Source: Trochalopteron elliotii (lineage: Eukaryota; Chordata; Aves; Passeriformes; Leiothrichidae). From it: a stretch of 64,000 nt of DNA. Positions 13,786 through 26,839 of the stretch are shown in pieces. The position numbers were made by a program, and so were the translations under genes. The stretch is from positions 2,955,423 to 3,019,422 of the forward strand of contig JANPWX010000097.1 in NCBI GenBank assembly GCA_024734555.1, in the 5' to 3' direction. Each line of letters begins with the position of its first letter. Positions within the stretch are counted from its first letter, which is position 1. The notes under the pieces were generated by a model. That model worked only from the letters and a program-made list of their open reading frames with translations. It did not search any database and was not told the DNA's origin.

Positions 13786-13895
13786 CATAGAATCATAGAA
13801 TCATTGAGGGTGGAAAAGACATCCAAGATCATCAAGCCCAACCGTCAACCAAATACCACTGTGCCCACCAAACCATACCAAAGGTTTGTGCAAAT
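13786..13895 (-). mobile_element. Second CR1 3' end, nested in the first
   Basis: CATAGAATCATAGAATCATT at 13786-13805 is the inverted CR1 terminal octamer repeat. It is followed by the usual minus-strand 3' core (GGAAAAGAC, then AAGATCATCAAGCCCAACC). The similarity fades at about 13882, so this is a very short, 5'-truncated copy. The outer CR1 appears to resume just after it, implying a nested insertion. Its tail is better preserved than that of the outer copy, consistent with a younger age. Confidence 0.88.
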
Positions 13896-13959
13896 GATGC
13901 AGCCTGGGACAGTAGCAGCAGGGTGGGAGGGGATGTGAAATTCAGCAGTGGAGGTGCAG

Positions 13960-14370
13960 GCCTGAGTGAGGCAGCCGTCCTGGGGGCCAGGCAGCCCGCC
14001 CTTTGAAGTCATGGAACAGTTTCCAAGTGCCATTTGTGCCCCTGGCTTGGTTTGCATACACACGGCATTACCTCACCCAACAAAGCCGCGTCAGCCAGGG
14101 CTGCACAATGGTGGGGGCTGGCTGTGCCCCATGGGGGGGCTCCCAGTTGCCCTGGGAACGCCGCATTCCAGCATCAGCTGCTAATGTGCAAAGCATGCTG
14201 CTGGGGGCTGGCCCAGGCAGAGCATGGGAACATTCTTGCATACTTTATGAGACAGAAACAAACCGACTTTCAACAGAACAACAGCCAGACATAATCCCCC
14301 CCACCCCTCGCCCCACCGCCTTTACCCACCCCTCTGAAACCAAAGCTCTCCGGACCTTTGTGTGAGAGCT
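13960..14370. promoter_or_regulatory. CpG-retaining GC-rich patch
   Basis: This patch directly follows the transposon cluster. It is GC-rich and keeps CpGs near 13975, 13998, 14062, 14086-14088, 14159-14162, 14260, 14309, 14318 and 14351, against a CpG-poor background. A C-rich run lies at 14295-14330. Open frames up to 120 codons occur on the plus strand but match nothing I know. It could be a small unmethylated regulatory element, or simply GC-rich sequence. Confidence 0.3.
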
Positions 14371-17300
14371 AGGAGGTTCATTTCCAGGGTATTTTGCCAA
14401 TAAAATGAACCAAGGGTATGTTCTGATCCAGGAGTGAATTTTCCATGTCTTGGGAGAAGAATGGCCTTAGTGTTGAATGCCTGTAGTGTAATTTCCTACA
14501 GTCTTTTAGGCCAGGGGACCAGGCATCCTTGGCCAGGCCCTCCTGTGGAAGGTTAACACCTGGGACAGCTGGGACACCGACTGGCCACGATCAGCCATCT
14601 GCCTTTCTCAAGCCTCTTTTTTGTTTTTCCTGCACAGACAGATTACTGCCTGCTATAAGAGCACCAAAACACAGCTCGATTGCCCCCAGAGCCCCTGTCC
14701 ACAGTGAAGCAGCCTGATCATTTACCACAAGATAGTAGCTCTGGATATCACCACAAGGATTTTGTGGGGAAATAAAAGAGTGAGACCAAGGAAGGCAAAA
14801 TGGCACTGAGTACAATTTCCTACTTCAGGATTCACTAAGTTAGAGTGCATCAGTATGGGACTGTGCAGAGTTCTCACCTTAGTCCCCGCTTATGGGCAGA
14901 GGTGGCTTCATCAAAGGCAAACCTACTTCATCTTTGTTTAAGAAGAAGCTGAACAGTAACTTTATTGAGTAAATAATTCAAGGCACAGCCTCTGTGTCTC
15001 TGTAGCACATTGGTGTAATAGAAGGAAGAGTGATGTGGAGATCCTCTTAGCAGTATGCATTAGTGAGCCCAGTTTTACACTGTTCATGGACCTCTAATTA
15101 TTCAAGGTGCCCATGTGCAGCAATTATTTGTGGATTTTTCCTTCTACATGCAGAAAAATTTGCAACATCCCCTGTGTAAGGCAAGCTGCAGTTGCACAAG
15201 GCAGCTCTCATCCTTTTGCACTGAAGTATTCCTAATCCCTCTGTGGCAGGCTCAAAAAGGAGAAGTGATGGGCAGGGTTTGTGTAGCTGGTTTGCAGTTG
15301 ATGGCTGTTGGGGATGCAGGTTCAGTCTACCACTGACAGTGGGTCTCAGATCCTGCCACTCAGTGCCCATTGATGTCACTACTGGAAATAAATTTGGTGA
15401 CAGGCCTTTGCTTGGTGGTAATCCAGTAAACAGTGTTTGCTCCTAAACCAGGATTTTAAGAGACAGCTAATGCTGCAGCACCACATGGCAAACCCTTTAA
15501 AGAAACATCAGTTTCAAATCTCTCTGTCTCATCTGTGCTGTGCAGGTGCTAGTAGCTGCATGCTGTACACAAGACTCTTTTAACTAAAGATTTGAGAGAA
15601 GGTTTGCTTTTGTCTTCCCTGTTTGTTTACTTTGTAAACATGATGTTATGCGCTGTCAGTTCAGCTATTTCCACCCTCCCCCACAGTCTTCTTCTGGAGA
15701 TTCTTTATATCTTGCTTTTACACAGCATCTGAGGAGAGAAATCGCTGTGCCATATGTCTGTAAAACTGTTACACTTAATAAGTGGGCTGGGTACCAGATA
15801 CAGTGCTTACTTCTACTTCACTCTTTTTTAAAAGAACTTTTTTGGCATGAAGATGCAGCATTTTTGACCTAATCAGAGTGCTAAAGCTGTATTTACAACA
15901 TCATCAAGCTATGGCCTGCATTCTTCTTGGGGCCCCAAAGAATCTGAGGACACATCTGTAGCAAATCCCTTCCGTCTCTAGTTCAGTACTTTCAAACCAT
16001 GTTGATCATGACTGAATACTGCTATTGTTCCTGGCTTTCTGACACATCTCTTCATCCAGTTGATCCTCAGCTGAGTGGTTGCACATCTTTGCAGGCTGCC
16101 TTCCCCGTGGAAAGATTCCTGAGCAGTGAGAGACCAAGCCTGACTGTGTGCAGCAGCGCACAGATGTCCCACAACAAGTCTGGAAGCAGCCCAGATATAT
16201 CTGCACCATACTGAATTTGATTTAACAGTTTCAGATATCCCCATATCATGTTCCCCACTGTGTCTGATTCTGTTCCCGCGGGTGAAGGCAGACACAAAGA
16301 GTATCTTGCAGTGTTCATGGCACTCTCCAAAGCAAAAGGACAAATAGCAGGGAAGGGGAGCCAGTCCTCAGATTGTCTGCCCTGTCACCTTCAGCCTCAA
16401 GAATTTATCCTGTTCAAAGTGCAGGCAGAGACCAAAGTATCCATCTGCCAGTCCCACACCATGTCTTCACAGGGATGTCTTCATGCCACCACCTAAGCCA
16501 CAATCAGCAAAAATGTGGTGTCTTTCAAAGAACCAGCATATATTTGCATTAAGAAAAAGGAATTCCTAAACACATCTGCCTGAGTGTCACCATCAGGCAA
16601 CAATCTAATCCTAGGCCAAATGAGAGGCAAACCTTCTGAAGAACACATTTGCTACACAAAGTTCCTTTCCGATGAGCAATTTCCCCAGTGACTGGGAAAA
16701 CACACCAGGGTTTTCAGCTCAATGCCCTTCTGCTCACCACGGCCTTTTTGCCTATGCATTGCTGCAAAAACATCTACTATGCAGCCCACCCCAGAGTGAG
16801 AGCTGCTGGCTGCTGCAGCTGTTGCATTTCTGAAATCCAGCTTTAACTGCAGTGCTGCAGGGAGTAGGGACAGCCTGGAGAAGGCCCACCAAAATTTAGA
16901 AATAAAATTTAATGCAAAATTTAGAAGCTGCTTTGCTTAACTGTGTGTGTAAATGTCACAGCATTTTTCTGCATGGGAAGATTGGGCTAGGCCATAGCTG
17001 AGCTGTTTGTTTTATGGCCAAGTTATTACTAGGGGATTCAGCACTGGGCTGAAGGGGTGAGTAAAGGAGGCAGTCCCACCAGTGCTGGGAAAAGCACTAC
17101 CCCATTGGTGAGGGTAAATGCACTGTTGCTGAGAACATTGCACAAGCACATCCCCTCTTGGCAAATAAAAGTCCATCTTTATCACACTCTCTGGAATTTT
17201 GTAGTATTTAAATATCCAGTTCATGTAGCAGGGTCTCTGATATTCCTGAGCTGCTGACTAAAGTAAATCCAAAACAGATTTTGTTTGGCTTTCCCATGGC

Positions 17301-20300
17301 TCAGTAGTCCCCAAAAGGTGTTTTTATTATTTTAAGTATTAGGCATGTGCATGGGAAAGAATTTTGTTAGTTTAGCTCGACCACTCCCTAGGAGTTTTCT
17401 TGTCTCTCTCAGCGTCTCCTTACCCTCAGCCTTCTCATATCTTTCAACAGATCTCACTACTGGACTCAGCAACTCTGCTCCTTGTTCCCTGTGTTTCCAT
17501 GCAGATCCCAGCAGGGCTGGGCACCCACCATCCTCACCAGGCAGGGGGAACCCGTGGCCTTTCGCAAGGAAGGGGTCACTCTTTTCAAGGGCAGAAGTTG
17601 TAAGGGTAAAACTCATAGTCTAGTGTAAAAGCCAGTACAAAGCTGCCTGGATCCCAAACATATTTCCAACTCTTTCTCAACCAGCATGTAATTAATATAT
17701 AAGACTTGTGCTGGCCTTCTGCATATTAGTGAAATCAATTGCTTGCCCTTTATTCCAATTCACTGCTTCTTGCTTGTTCTGTTTCTTGTCTGAATAACAA
17801 CAGTGTAGTGTAGTGCTTTCCTCTGGCTCAACAGCAAGGAGACAATGCTGCATTTTACACCATGTGAGATTTTTTCCTCAATTTCTGAACAGAGTGGTAG
17901 GTGAGCTGCAATGGAAGATGCAGGCAGATAAATTCAAATGGGAAATAAAGAGCATGTTTGAATGTTCAAGCATCTTCAGGGTAAAGCTATCAAATATTTC
18001 TGGAGCAGAAGGGTCAAAATTTTCAGGAGTTTCTTAAGGTCAGCAGGAGTCTAATATACTGAAATTGTTTGTGAAAAATGCAAGAAAAGATGCCATAGGC
18101 AAACAGAGTATTGCAAACCATTTCCTTCCTATTTGTGTTTAATACTGTTTGTATTACTTGAATGTTATGCCTCAGTTCAGAAAAAGCATCATGCTGGTTT
18201 TCTCCTGGGCTTCAATAGCTTGTCAGTCATCACAGAGGAAGCCACAAGCTGCCCTCAGTCCCAAACTGTCCTTTGTTGGAGCTGGCCAGGTTCACAACAT
18301 GGGCAACAGGGATGAAGCTACCCTCTTTAGCTGAGCATGTCCAGGAGCTCTTTGCTCACCAGACTCCTGCTGTGACTTTGTCTTTTGCTAGCTGGAAGCC
18401 CAGGCTCTCACAAGGCTGAGTTGATCGGGCCAGGCTGAACAAAGACTAAATATGGATGAAGTGATAAGATGCAAGAGAGGGTAAAAAAGAGGTGGATCTG
18501 TGAAAAAAATTGGTCCTCTGGTGCCACCAGGGCAGTGTACACAAGATTATTTGCAAAAAGTGGAAGAAGCAAAGGAAGGAAATGCCGAGTGTGTGGTGTT
18601 ACTGGCAAAACAGGCTCAGCTCAGGGAGTTTTTACTACTTTAGTTTATTGCCAATTAACAGAAGCTTCTAATCACTGATTTGGGTATTGAGAAAAAGAAA
18701 CCATGAACAATTAAGCAAACACTTGGGTAAGCAGCTTTCTTGACTCTTCTTCCCCAGGCACTATTCAGCAAAACACCTTTCTTCCCTCCTCCCTAGTCTC
18801 AGTTCCCCCTATTTTTGATGTGGGTTACACTGAATAATCCCAGAGGTTGGGGCCATGTACAAAATAGGCTTAATCTGCTGCCTTTCCACACTCCTTACTG
18901 GTATTCCTTTGGCATCTGTCCTTCTTACTGTTTTTCCTCTGTCCTTCATGCCTCTTACAGCTTTGCTTGTTGACCACAGTGTTGATCACCCATTGCCAAA
19001 GTTCCACAGGGTTGTCCCTGGACACTATGGGTTGCCTATAAGCCACAGGCTGCCTCCCTTTAACATGGTGCTCTTCTTTCCAAGAATGTGTCCCCAGCTC
19101 CATGTCTCCACAGTTCTCTCTGTCTTCATTTGTCTCCCTGAAAGTGTTCTCCGTGTATCTCTTTCTTGCAATGGCTGCTAGTCTTCCTGAAATGTGTCTG
19201 AGCTGGGATGCTGTGGGATCCTCTGCCTGCCTGGCTGCAGTTGTGGTGTGTGGTGGTCGCCCAAACTGGTTTCAGAAATGGCTGGACCGAGCTGTGACTG
19301 GTACGTGGGTTCCCACCACACAAGTCCTACCACAGCTCCCACTGCTGAAATCCAGCTGTATGTTTCCAGGGGAAACATATCTTAAGTAAGACTGAGAGAT
19401 AAAGAAATTAATTTTTTCCAGGGAATGGCCAGACAGTGGAAAAAGAATGCAGCATGAAAGGAAGGCATGCAAAAATTTCAGTGTACAGCTGAAATTCATC
19501 TCTCCTTGTACAGATAAGCATTCGCTCCTCCTTGTATGATATAAGAACACTCAATAAAATGGCCAAGTAGCACTTTGAAAAGGTTACTCCAGAATTTCTA
19601 CTGTAGAGTAAAAAGCTTATGTGGTATTTGGGAACAGTAGAGCAGGAAAGAGATCTCCTCCTGCCAGTGATGGGTACCATGCTCTTTCTCTTGCCAATTT
19701 TTATTTTCATTGAATTTGCTATACTGATTCAAACACCAAGGACTGCAAATGATTCTACTGTCATAATTATTCTGTCATATCCCATTTATGTTTACCTCCT
19801 GTAAGGCATGAAAAGGCAAAGAACATCTTGCCCCCACTGCAGGAATTCCAGTCATCCCTTCCCCTGTACCCAGCTTTTGTGAAGAGATTGCGAAGGATTC
19901 TCTTGGTCCTGAGGAGAAGGAGAGTGGGGATCCATCACAAGTTTGTTTCAGACTATTAGTTCCTCACCTGAGTGAACAAGCTTGACCTGTCCTCTTAGGA
20001 AATGTCCTATGTGAATCGTAGATTTTGTGACTATTGCCAAAGTCCTTATTCTGCAGTCCAGAATTTCTCTCTGCAGTCCAGGATTGCAAGGCCTGTAGGG
20101 TTTGTTGGCACAAGATGATTGCCCTCGTGGGGTAGGAACATCTGATCAGATTCCTCAACATATCTCTAGAAAGCAAATTTTGTTCTTACACATCCTCATC
20201 CGTGCATGAGAGGCCATCATCACCAAAGCCAGAATATTGACAATGTAGAGGCTACAGCAATCCCAGGTGATGTGGTAGTGACCTCTTGCAGTAAGACTTG

Positions 20301-23300
20301 CAGTGATCTCTGTCCTGCTTCTCCCATTTCACTGCTGTCATAGCAGTTTGTGATGAATTATCTGTGCCAGCTTAAAAGCCTTTCCTACATCACAGAATTG
20401 CTTTTCCAATTTTTTTTGTAATGATTAATGTAAGAAGTTGTCTATGATTGCCATAAGAAATGACATAATGAGAGAAAGCTCTTGTTACCTTGGCTGTAAA
20501 TCATCCAGTGATCCTGATGTAATCACCTACCTCTCAGACTTCCCTTCCAGGGTTTGTGATACAATCATAGGACCTGGACTTGCTCAATCCCCACCTGCTA
20601 CAACCTAGCTATGCCTGCTAGTGATTTGGTTGGCCCACCACTGTCATCAAACAGATTTATTATCTTTGCAATTTTGCTTTTTTTATACTTCAGAGTTTTA
20701 ATCTGTCCCTCTTTATAGGGAGTCTTCTCTGCTTCTTCCTTCAGGTAGGAAAATATGTGATCAGGGATAAGATCTGCTTAGATTTTGTCCTCTGAAAATT
20801 AAGCACTTGGTCTGTGCTGCTTGTCTGTCTTTTTAATCAATGAAGACAAAAACCCCTTCCAGAGGGCAACTGGTCCTGTTAAAACAGATGTCTAGCATAT
20901 ATGGGAAGAACTGCCCTTTTGAGGTGATTCTAATGTTGTCTTCACTGACTGTAGATGAAACTCTGATAACTAGATTAACACCACAATTTTAGATGGCTAG
21001 AGGACTGTTGATGCCTAGAAGATGGATAAACCTGCTTTCTTTTTTACTGATTGAGAAAGCAAAGAGACCGTCCTTCAGATATTTTGTACACGACATTGTT
21101 CTGGGCTTTTGTGAGGAGGAAGGGAAGTTACAGAGGAGGTGGAAGGCTTTCCAGGAGCCTGACTAGTACCACAGTCCAGTGCTGGTGCATTTTCAGGCTC
21201 AGTCAGTGGCTGGGTCTCTCATGACACAGGGATGGTACTACAGTATGAGTATTCCATCATATGCCACACTGGAGGGCTGAATGAATAGGAAAAATGAGGT
21301 GCAAGAGGATGGCAATCAGCTTGCAGCTGGCCCTGCTCCACAAAATTGGAACAGGGATGCTGCTGTGCTGTAGTCCAGGAAGGAAACGCATGGAGGATAG
21401 GATGTGTGGAGCAATTGTTCCTGGCCTGGACCTGAAGGATGCTTGGGGATATGGTAGCACTTTAAACCAAGGATTTCACCTTATATAAAATATTTCTTTT
21501 GTGCCTTGTGTTTAGTATTTTTGAAAACTTGATAAACTTATGTTTTAAAATTATTATGAAGTCTTAAAAGCTGATGTCATTCAGTTGCTGTTTAAAGATT
21601 TTTGTATAAAATTTAGATTCTGCAGAGGTGGAATAAAACAGTCACAAACCTCAAAACCAGCAAGGTAGATATTTTGTGTTGCTTCATTGTCATTCATACT
21701 TTATCAGTGAAACTGAAGAGGGTCACGAGTGTTTCTGGCTGTGCTGGAGAGAATATCTGTTTTGCAGAGCCCAGGCTATGGTCTGCATATTATTTATGTA
21801 TTCACATACTTAAGTAGAGTTGTAAGTAAGCTGTAATGAATTAAAAAAATACCTGTGATTTGACCACTGGGAACATGGCAAATACCTGCAAACAACACTC
21901 TTGTCCCAAACCCTCTTTGCATTCAACACAGAACCTCTTCTTGCCTCACAACAAAAGATAAGTCTGAAGCTGTGGATCCTATTTAATGGAGAAGTTTCGG
22001 GGTTTTCTGTTCTCCTTCTTTTGTTTGTTCTTCAAAGCCTAAGACGAAAGCCTCCAGTGCAGGTTTCCTGCTGTGCCCAGCCCCGGTACCTGTTTGGTGA
22101 GGTCAGGGCTGTGTGTGGCCAAGAGCAGCACTCTTGGCACTGATATCCTGCCAGCGGAAAACAGATTCATCCCAAGTGAGCTGAGTGTGAGAGCCTTTGG
22201 CACAACTGTGGGATATCCCCCGGGTGAAACCCTGCCTTGCTCAGCCTGTGGAAAATCTCCCTGATGGCAGACAGGCCAATGAAGACTCGAGGGCTATAGC
22301 TTTTCTTGCAAATTAGGGATGCTCAGGGCTGTTCTCTGCCCTGGAACTGACTGGCACAGTCTGGAGATATCCAACTGCTCAACTCCATGCATGCTGGGCT
22401 CAGAATTTGCCTGGGAGAGTGCTCATAGGCTCACCGTGCAGGCAGCTGAGCTGAAGCTCTGCACCAGTGTTGATGTAGCACAACCGAGGCTGAAATTTTG
22501 TAACAAAGCAGACAGAACTACATGTAATAAAAAGATCCCAAGAACTTTCCAATTTTCCTTGGAGATGATTAAATAATAGACATGATAACTAATTTGTCAT
22601 ACTGAAACTTTGGTTCCCTTTGCCTGGAATTGATCTCTTGTTATCTGTGATGCTTCCAAAGAGCCTTCCCAGACCTACACAGTGTGTTGAAACACACAAT
22701 TTACAATCTTCTGTGTATTTAAATCTAAATCCTTTGAGCCTCACTGAATTTATATATTTGTTAAAATGACAATTATTTGGATTGAGGTTATCTCAGCTCT
22801 TTGTCATCTGAGAGGCATGAAAGCACGTGTTAGCCAAATTGTGATAACTTTTCAGATACCAAACAGTATACAAATAATGAGGCTGTAGTCAGAACAGTTT
22901 CTGAGCCAGTCCAGTTCCAGGGTTCGTGGACCACATGCTGTGAATCCAGCACTGGATGTGGTGCAGATGCTCAGTCAGGAGCAAGGGGAGGGTGAGAGCA
23001 GAATTTGAATGTGCTTGTCAAGAGGAGCCAAACGAGGTGTGAAACTTGGCTTTGAGTTTTAACTGTCCTGTTATATCTAGTGATGTCTGAGGTCCATGGC
23101 CAGGCAGGGCAGGGCTGTGGGGAACTGGAGACCAGTCCTGCTGCAGGGACTATAAGGGGTCGTGTGCCACGGGCAGAGTAGTGCTGGGGAGGCAGAAATG
23201 AGATCTGACTGGGACAGGCACAACTGGCAGTGCTGCACCTCTACATCCCTGAAATCAGTGCCCCCTCAGTCCCTCTTGACAGATGGTGAAGAAAACACTG

Positions 23301-23620
23301 AAAAGCCACTGCAATGATCATTGCAGGGGCTCCAGGATACACCTTATAACAGTTCTCCCCTCTGTGAATGCTGTAAATGTACAAGGTGTACGCTGTGTAC
23401 AGGTGTAAATGAGTTCTCCATATATTTCTATTCCCTATAAATTCCCTCCTTGGTTACACATGGCCCCTTCCTGAACGTGGCTGCAGGGCATAACTGTCAG
23501 AAAAGTAACTTAAAAATATTATGTTTCAAGATGTTATGGAAATTACACAATTTAGAAACAAGAGATAGGGCTCTTTAATTTTTGGCTGCTGAGGTACCTA
23601 TGCTACCAAATCTGTCTGGG
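14371..23620. other. Non-coding stretch, no gene seen
   Basis: No transposon, RNA gene or convincing exon was recognised in these 9 kb. A good polypyrimidine-CAG acceptor-like site ends at about 14636 (TTTTTCCTGCACAG) and an AATAAA follows about 130 bp later (near 14772). That arrangement could be a terminal non-coding exon, but no GU-rich downstream element is obvious. Other open frames are short and unremarkable. Confidence 0.55.
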
Positions 23621-23835
23621 AGTCTTACATGTGTAAGACATGTTCACCCACAGACTTCAACTATAGTCCTAGGAGTTCAGAAAAATATGCAATAAGTCTG
23701 AGCAAGAAGCTCAGATCTGAATTTTGTCATAATGGTAGTCTTCTTTTTTCCTCTTTTTTTTACAGTACAGTTAAAGATACAAATATTTTTCCAGTGCCTT
23801 CACTAAAGGCTTTTCTGTTCCTCTTGTCTCCACAG

Positions 23836-23965
23836 ATGTCTGGGATTTGTGTTTGGCACAGGGCTGATGCATTTCATGATGAACAACACTCTCTTGGGCT
23901 GCAGTGGAAGAGAAGGAGAGAAAAATATAGCTTCTGTGGAATGAAGGGACATTGGCTTGCAGCTG
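23836..23965 (+). other. Candidate spliced exon (130 bp), unproven
   Basis: A strong acceptor-like tract (CTGTTCCTCTTGTCTCCACAG, ending 23835) is followed by ATGTCTGGG and an open frame. The frame passes a plausible donor, CTG|GTGAGA, with GT at 23966-23967. The translation from 23836 (MSGICVWHRADAFHDEQ...) resembles no family I know, and the frame stops shortly after the donor, at about 23989. Splice-like pairs of this quality also arise by chance in 64 kb. If real, a lncRNA exon is as likely as a coding one. Confidence 0.15.
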
Positions 23966-23989
23966 GTGAGATCTGTGAGAGCAAGGACT

Positions 23990-26559
23990 AGGTTTTGTAA
24001 GCCTGTGAGTCAGTCACCCCAACATGAGTGTGTGTCCCCACACATGTGCCTGTGCACTCAGTCGGGGAGGAGGATGTACAGACTCAGAATCACACCCTAT
24101 TTTTGGTGCCATCCCAGTTTCTCACACAGGTCTCATCTGTCTTCACTCTCACAGATGTTTACACAGGACAGACACAAAGGCTTTCTCTCCAAAGACTCAA
24201 AGAGAGAAGTAGGGGAGCTGAAGACCCCACCTTCCCCCCAAATCCGTTCCTGGGCCTGGTGTAGGAGTCAACAGCCTCATGCCCTGGTGGCACTACACTG
24301 GAGTGACAGCCTCCCAGGCAATCCCAGTAAATCCAGCCATAATACCAATACTTTAAAGCACGAATACACACCAAATTTGGTCAGAAACTCTGTGCTTAAA
24401 ATCAGAGAAAGTGCAGGTTTGTTGATATAGCCATGCCTGTGTAGAAACTCTTGACCTGCACGGTTGTGTCTGTCAGGGAACACTGTTCTTCACACCTTTG
24501 GCAGAAGTCTGTGCTGTAGACCTGGCCTCACTCTATCCTTCATGTTTGTGCTCTGAGAACCACAGGTATTTTTCACACAAGATAAGAAAGCAGAGGAGGA
24601 GGCTGGAACAATGGCCAGTTGTTTTCCACTCAGGACAGTATTGTTCAGTGGGTTTATCTTATTAGTATTTTTATCATATCACCTCTCAAATGTATCTACT
24701 ACCTGCAGTATCTCAGGAAAAAAGAGAAGAGGCAAACTTGAAAAAAGGGAAGATTTGGAGTCACTTAACCCATTCATCTATGGGACTGGACAGCCCAGCT
24801 CCAGCAACCCTGTTCACAACAAACTTGCCAGCACTTTGAATGAGCAGATGGGCTGTGCTGGAGTTGGCAGAGTGTCCTGAAGCTGTGCGCCAGCCTTGGC
24901 AATGACTATGGCACAACTGGGGTCTGTGAAGATGAGCACTGGAGCAAACATGCCTCTAAGTGGCACTCTGAACACTGCTCCATGTTGAAATAACTGGTGG
25001 ACAGGCAAGAGATAGAAATCCCAGAAATCCCAGCTACTCTGCATTGCCTTTGCTGTTTGTGCTGTACCTGATATCCATTTCAGTTATTGGAGATGGAGTA
25101 AAGGAAGAAGATAATAAGGAATAAAGAAGTGTAATAAAATGCCAGACAGGCACAGTACAGAAAGAGAACAAGGAAAGCATAGCTGCCTTGGGTACAATAA
25201 ATCTTATCTTTAAATACTTTAAGCAGCTTTCTCACAATGATGGATCCCTTGGAGAGACTTAAACTGAAATAGTGAGGGAACTAGAGTCCTAATTTGAAAT
25301 CAGCTCTTAAAAACAGAACTAAAGCCCTGTTTGTATTAAAACTCAAAATGAACCTGGCTAGGCAATAATATATGTCTCTAGGTGACTTTGTAGCCATATA
25401 TTTCCAACAATACTATAAGCAGCAGGAGGTTAGAAGGAAGGATTCTCTGATGGTGTTTGCATGCTGGCAATAGACCAGTCTGAGACCAACATTTGTCAGC
25501 CTTTGAGACCAAAACATATGTATATACTTCAAGACAAAAATAAAAAAAACCCCACAAAATGGAGACATTTAATAGACATAGACTCAGACTTCCCCAAGAT
25601 TAATTCTGATACAGAATACATTCTGTAGCTTACATGTAAACACTCATAATGCTCAAGTCTTGTCTGTGTCTGATAACACGTTGTGACCTTTCCTATTCCA
25701 GTAGTAAAGTTTAAGAAAAACAATGGAAAAGATTAGACAGGAGAGCCAGCACTACTGTGCCAGGAGAAACAATCTGCTGCAACCATAGAGCCAGCAGTCC
25801 CCTCTGTGATATCCGAGCTGGGTCTGACCTTGGGAGCCCAAATTTATCACTCCCATGAGCACAAGCAATGTCCCCTGTTGAAGCTGGCCCTAGCTTCAGC
25901 TGCCTGCTCTCACCTTCACTGCAGAGCATCCCTCCCTCCAGGGTAGTGGCAGGAGAGATGCTGTGCTTGCTCCTCAGCTAGCCTTACTCAGTCTGTGTCA
26001 ATAATGATTGACTGAACTTTGAGTGGTGGATGGGGCAGTACAGCAGGGGACAGGATACCTGTTCTGCCAGCTCTCCTTCTGTGGGAACACTGATTGCTAA
26101 GAGATTGGGACAGGCTTCAGCAGTTTGTATCATCATATCCAGTCACAGCTTTCTGAAGCAGAGGTCAAACTCTCTGATCAAGCCACTGTGGACAGCATTG
26201 GTCTTTACATGTGATCAGAGCAGTGGGGCAGGGAAACAACTACAGGTGGTTACATTCTTGAACTATAGAAACCTTATCTGACAATGACTGCCAATGTGAG
26301 CTGTAATTCCCACTACAGGTAATGCCTTTTTTACCGTAGGTGTTGCCTGAGATAAGGGTAAGACTCAAGAGGTGTGACTTCTAAGTGTTTCAAAAGACTT
26401 TCCTTCTCAAAATATACTAAAAAAAATACTTGGGGCTCTGGAGGAGGTATTGCCACAATGTGGGCAACTTGTGGGCAACTTTTCCAGAGCTCCTACCCTC
26501 ACACCTGTGTGGGCATTACCAGCAGTCTGAAGAACAGTTCTATCCTCATCAAGGGCACA
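23990..26559. other. Non-coding stretch, no gene seen
   Basis: Open frames here, including a 157-codon one running 23957-24430 that opens with TTG, have no recognisable domains. No transposon was recognised. A short A-rich run with a CCCC interruption lies near 25536-25556. A head-to-tail 11-bp repeat (TGTGGGCAACT-type) is at about 26459-26481. Confidence 0.55.
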
Positions 26560-26839
26560 TAGTGACAGACAAGAGTGAATGGTTTTAATTGAAAGAGAGC
26601 AGATTTAGATTATTTATATGGAAAAAATTCTTTGCTTGGAGGTTGGTGAGGCACTGGAACAGGTTGCCCAGAAAAGCTGTGAATGCCTCATCCCTGGAAG
26701 TTTTTGAGGTCAAGTTGGATGGAGCTCTGAGCAACCGGGTCTACTGAAAGCTATCCTTGCCCAGGGCAGGTAAGTTGGGAACTAGATCATCTTCAAGGTC
26801 CCTTCCAACCCAGGAAATTCTGTGATTTGATGATCTGTG
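26560..26839 (+). mobile_element. CR1 LINE 3' end, plus strand
   Basis: This is a classic avian CR1 3' terminus: TTTAGATTAT, then GGTGAGGCACTGGAACAGG at 26646-26664, then GTTGCCCAGA, ATGCCTCATCCCTGGAAG, and AGGTCCCTTCCAACCC near the end. It finishes in a degenerate ATTCTGTGATTTGATGAT tail at about 26818-26835. It is 5'-truncated and holds only the terminal few hundred bases, with no reverse transcriptase. Confidence 0.95.

Larger units (their letters stand above)
13137..13912 (-). mobile_element. CR1 LINE, 5'-truncated, minus strand, interrupted
   Basis: Read on the minus strand, this is the 3' part of a chicken-repeat-1 (CR1) LINE. It starts with a degenerate CATAGAAT tail at 13137. The core follows to 13563, resumes at 13646-13785 (CAACAGGTCCATGTCCTTCT at 13668-13687) and probably resumes again with GATGCAGCCTGGGACAG at 13896-13912. 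Two later insertions break it: an LTR remnant at 13564-13645 and a second CR1 end at 13786-13895. Only terminal reverse-transcriptase or 3'-UTR-like sequence remains, so the copy is dead. The family call is from memory of CR1 consensus sequences. Confidence 0.9.

Noticed and set aside
13565..13798. Open frames in 12813-13800
   Set aside because: They run through CR1 and LTR remnants on either strand and are not host genes.
14636..14777. Acceptor-like site followed by AATAAA, as a terminal exon
   Set aside because: No GU-rich element after the AATAAA and no coding frame of note. Kept only as a remark.
23957..24430. 157-codon open frame, plus strand
   Set aside because: It opens with TTG, has no recognisable motif and overlaps other frames.
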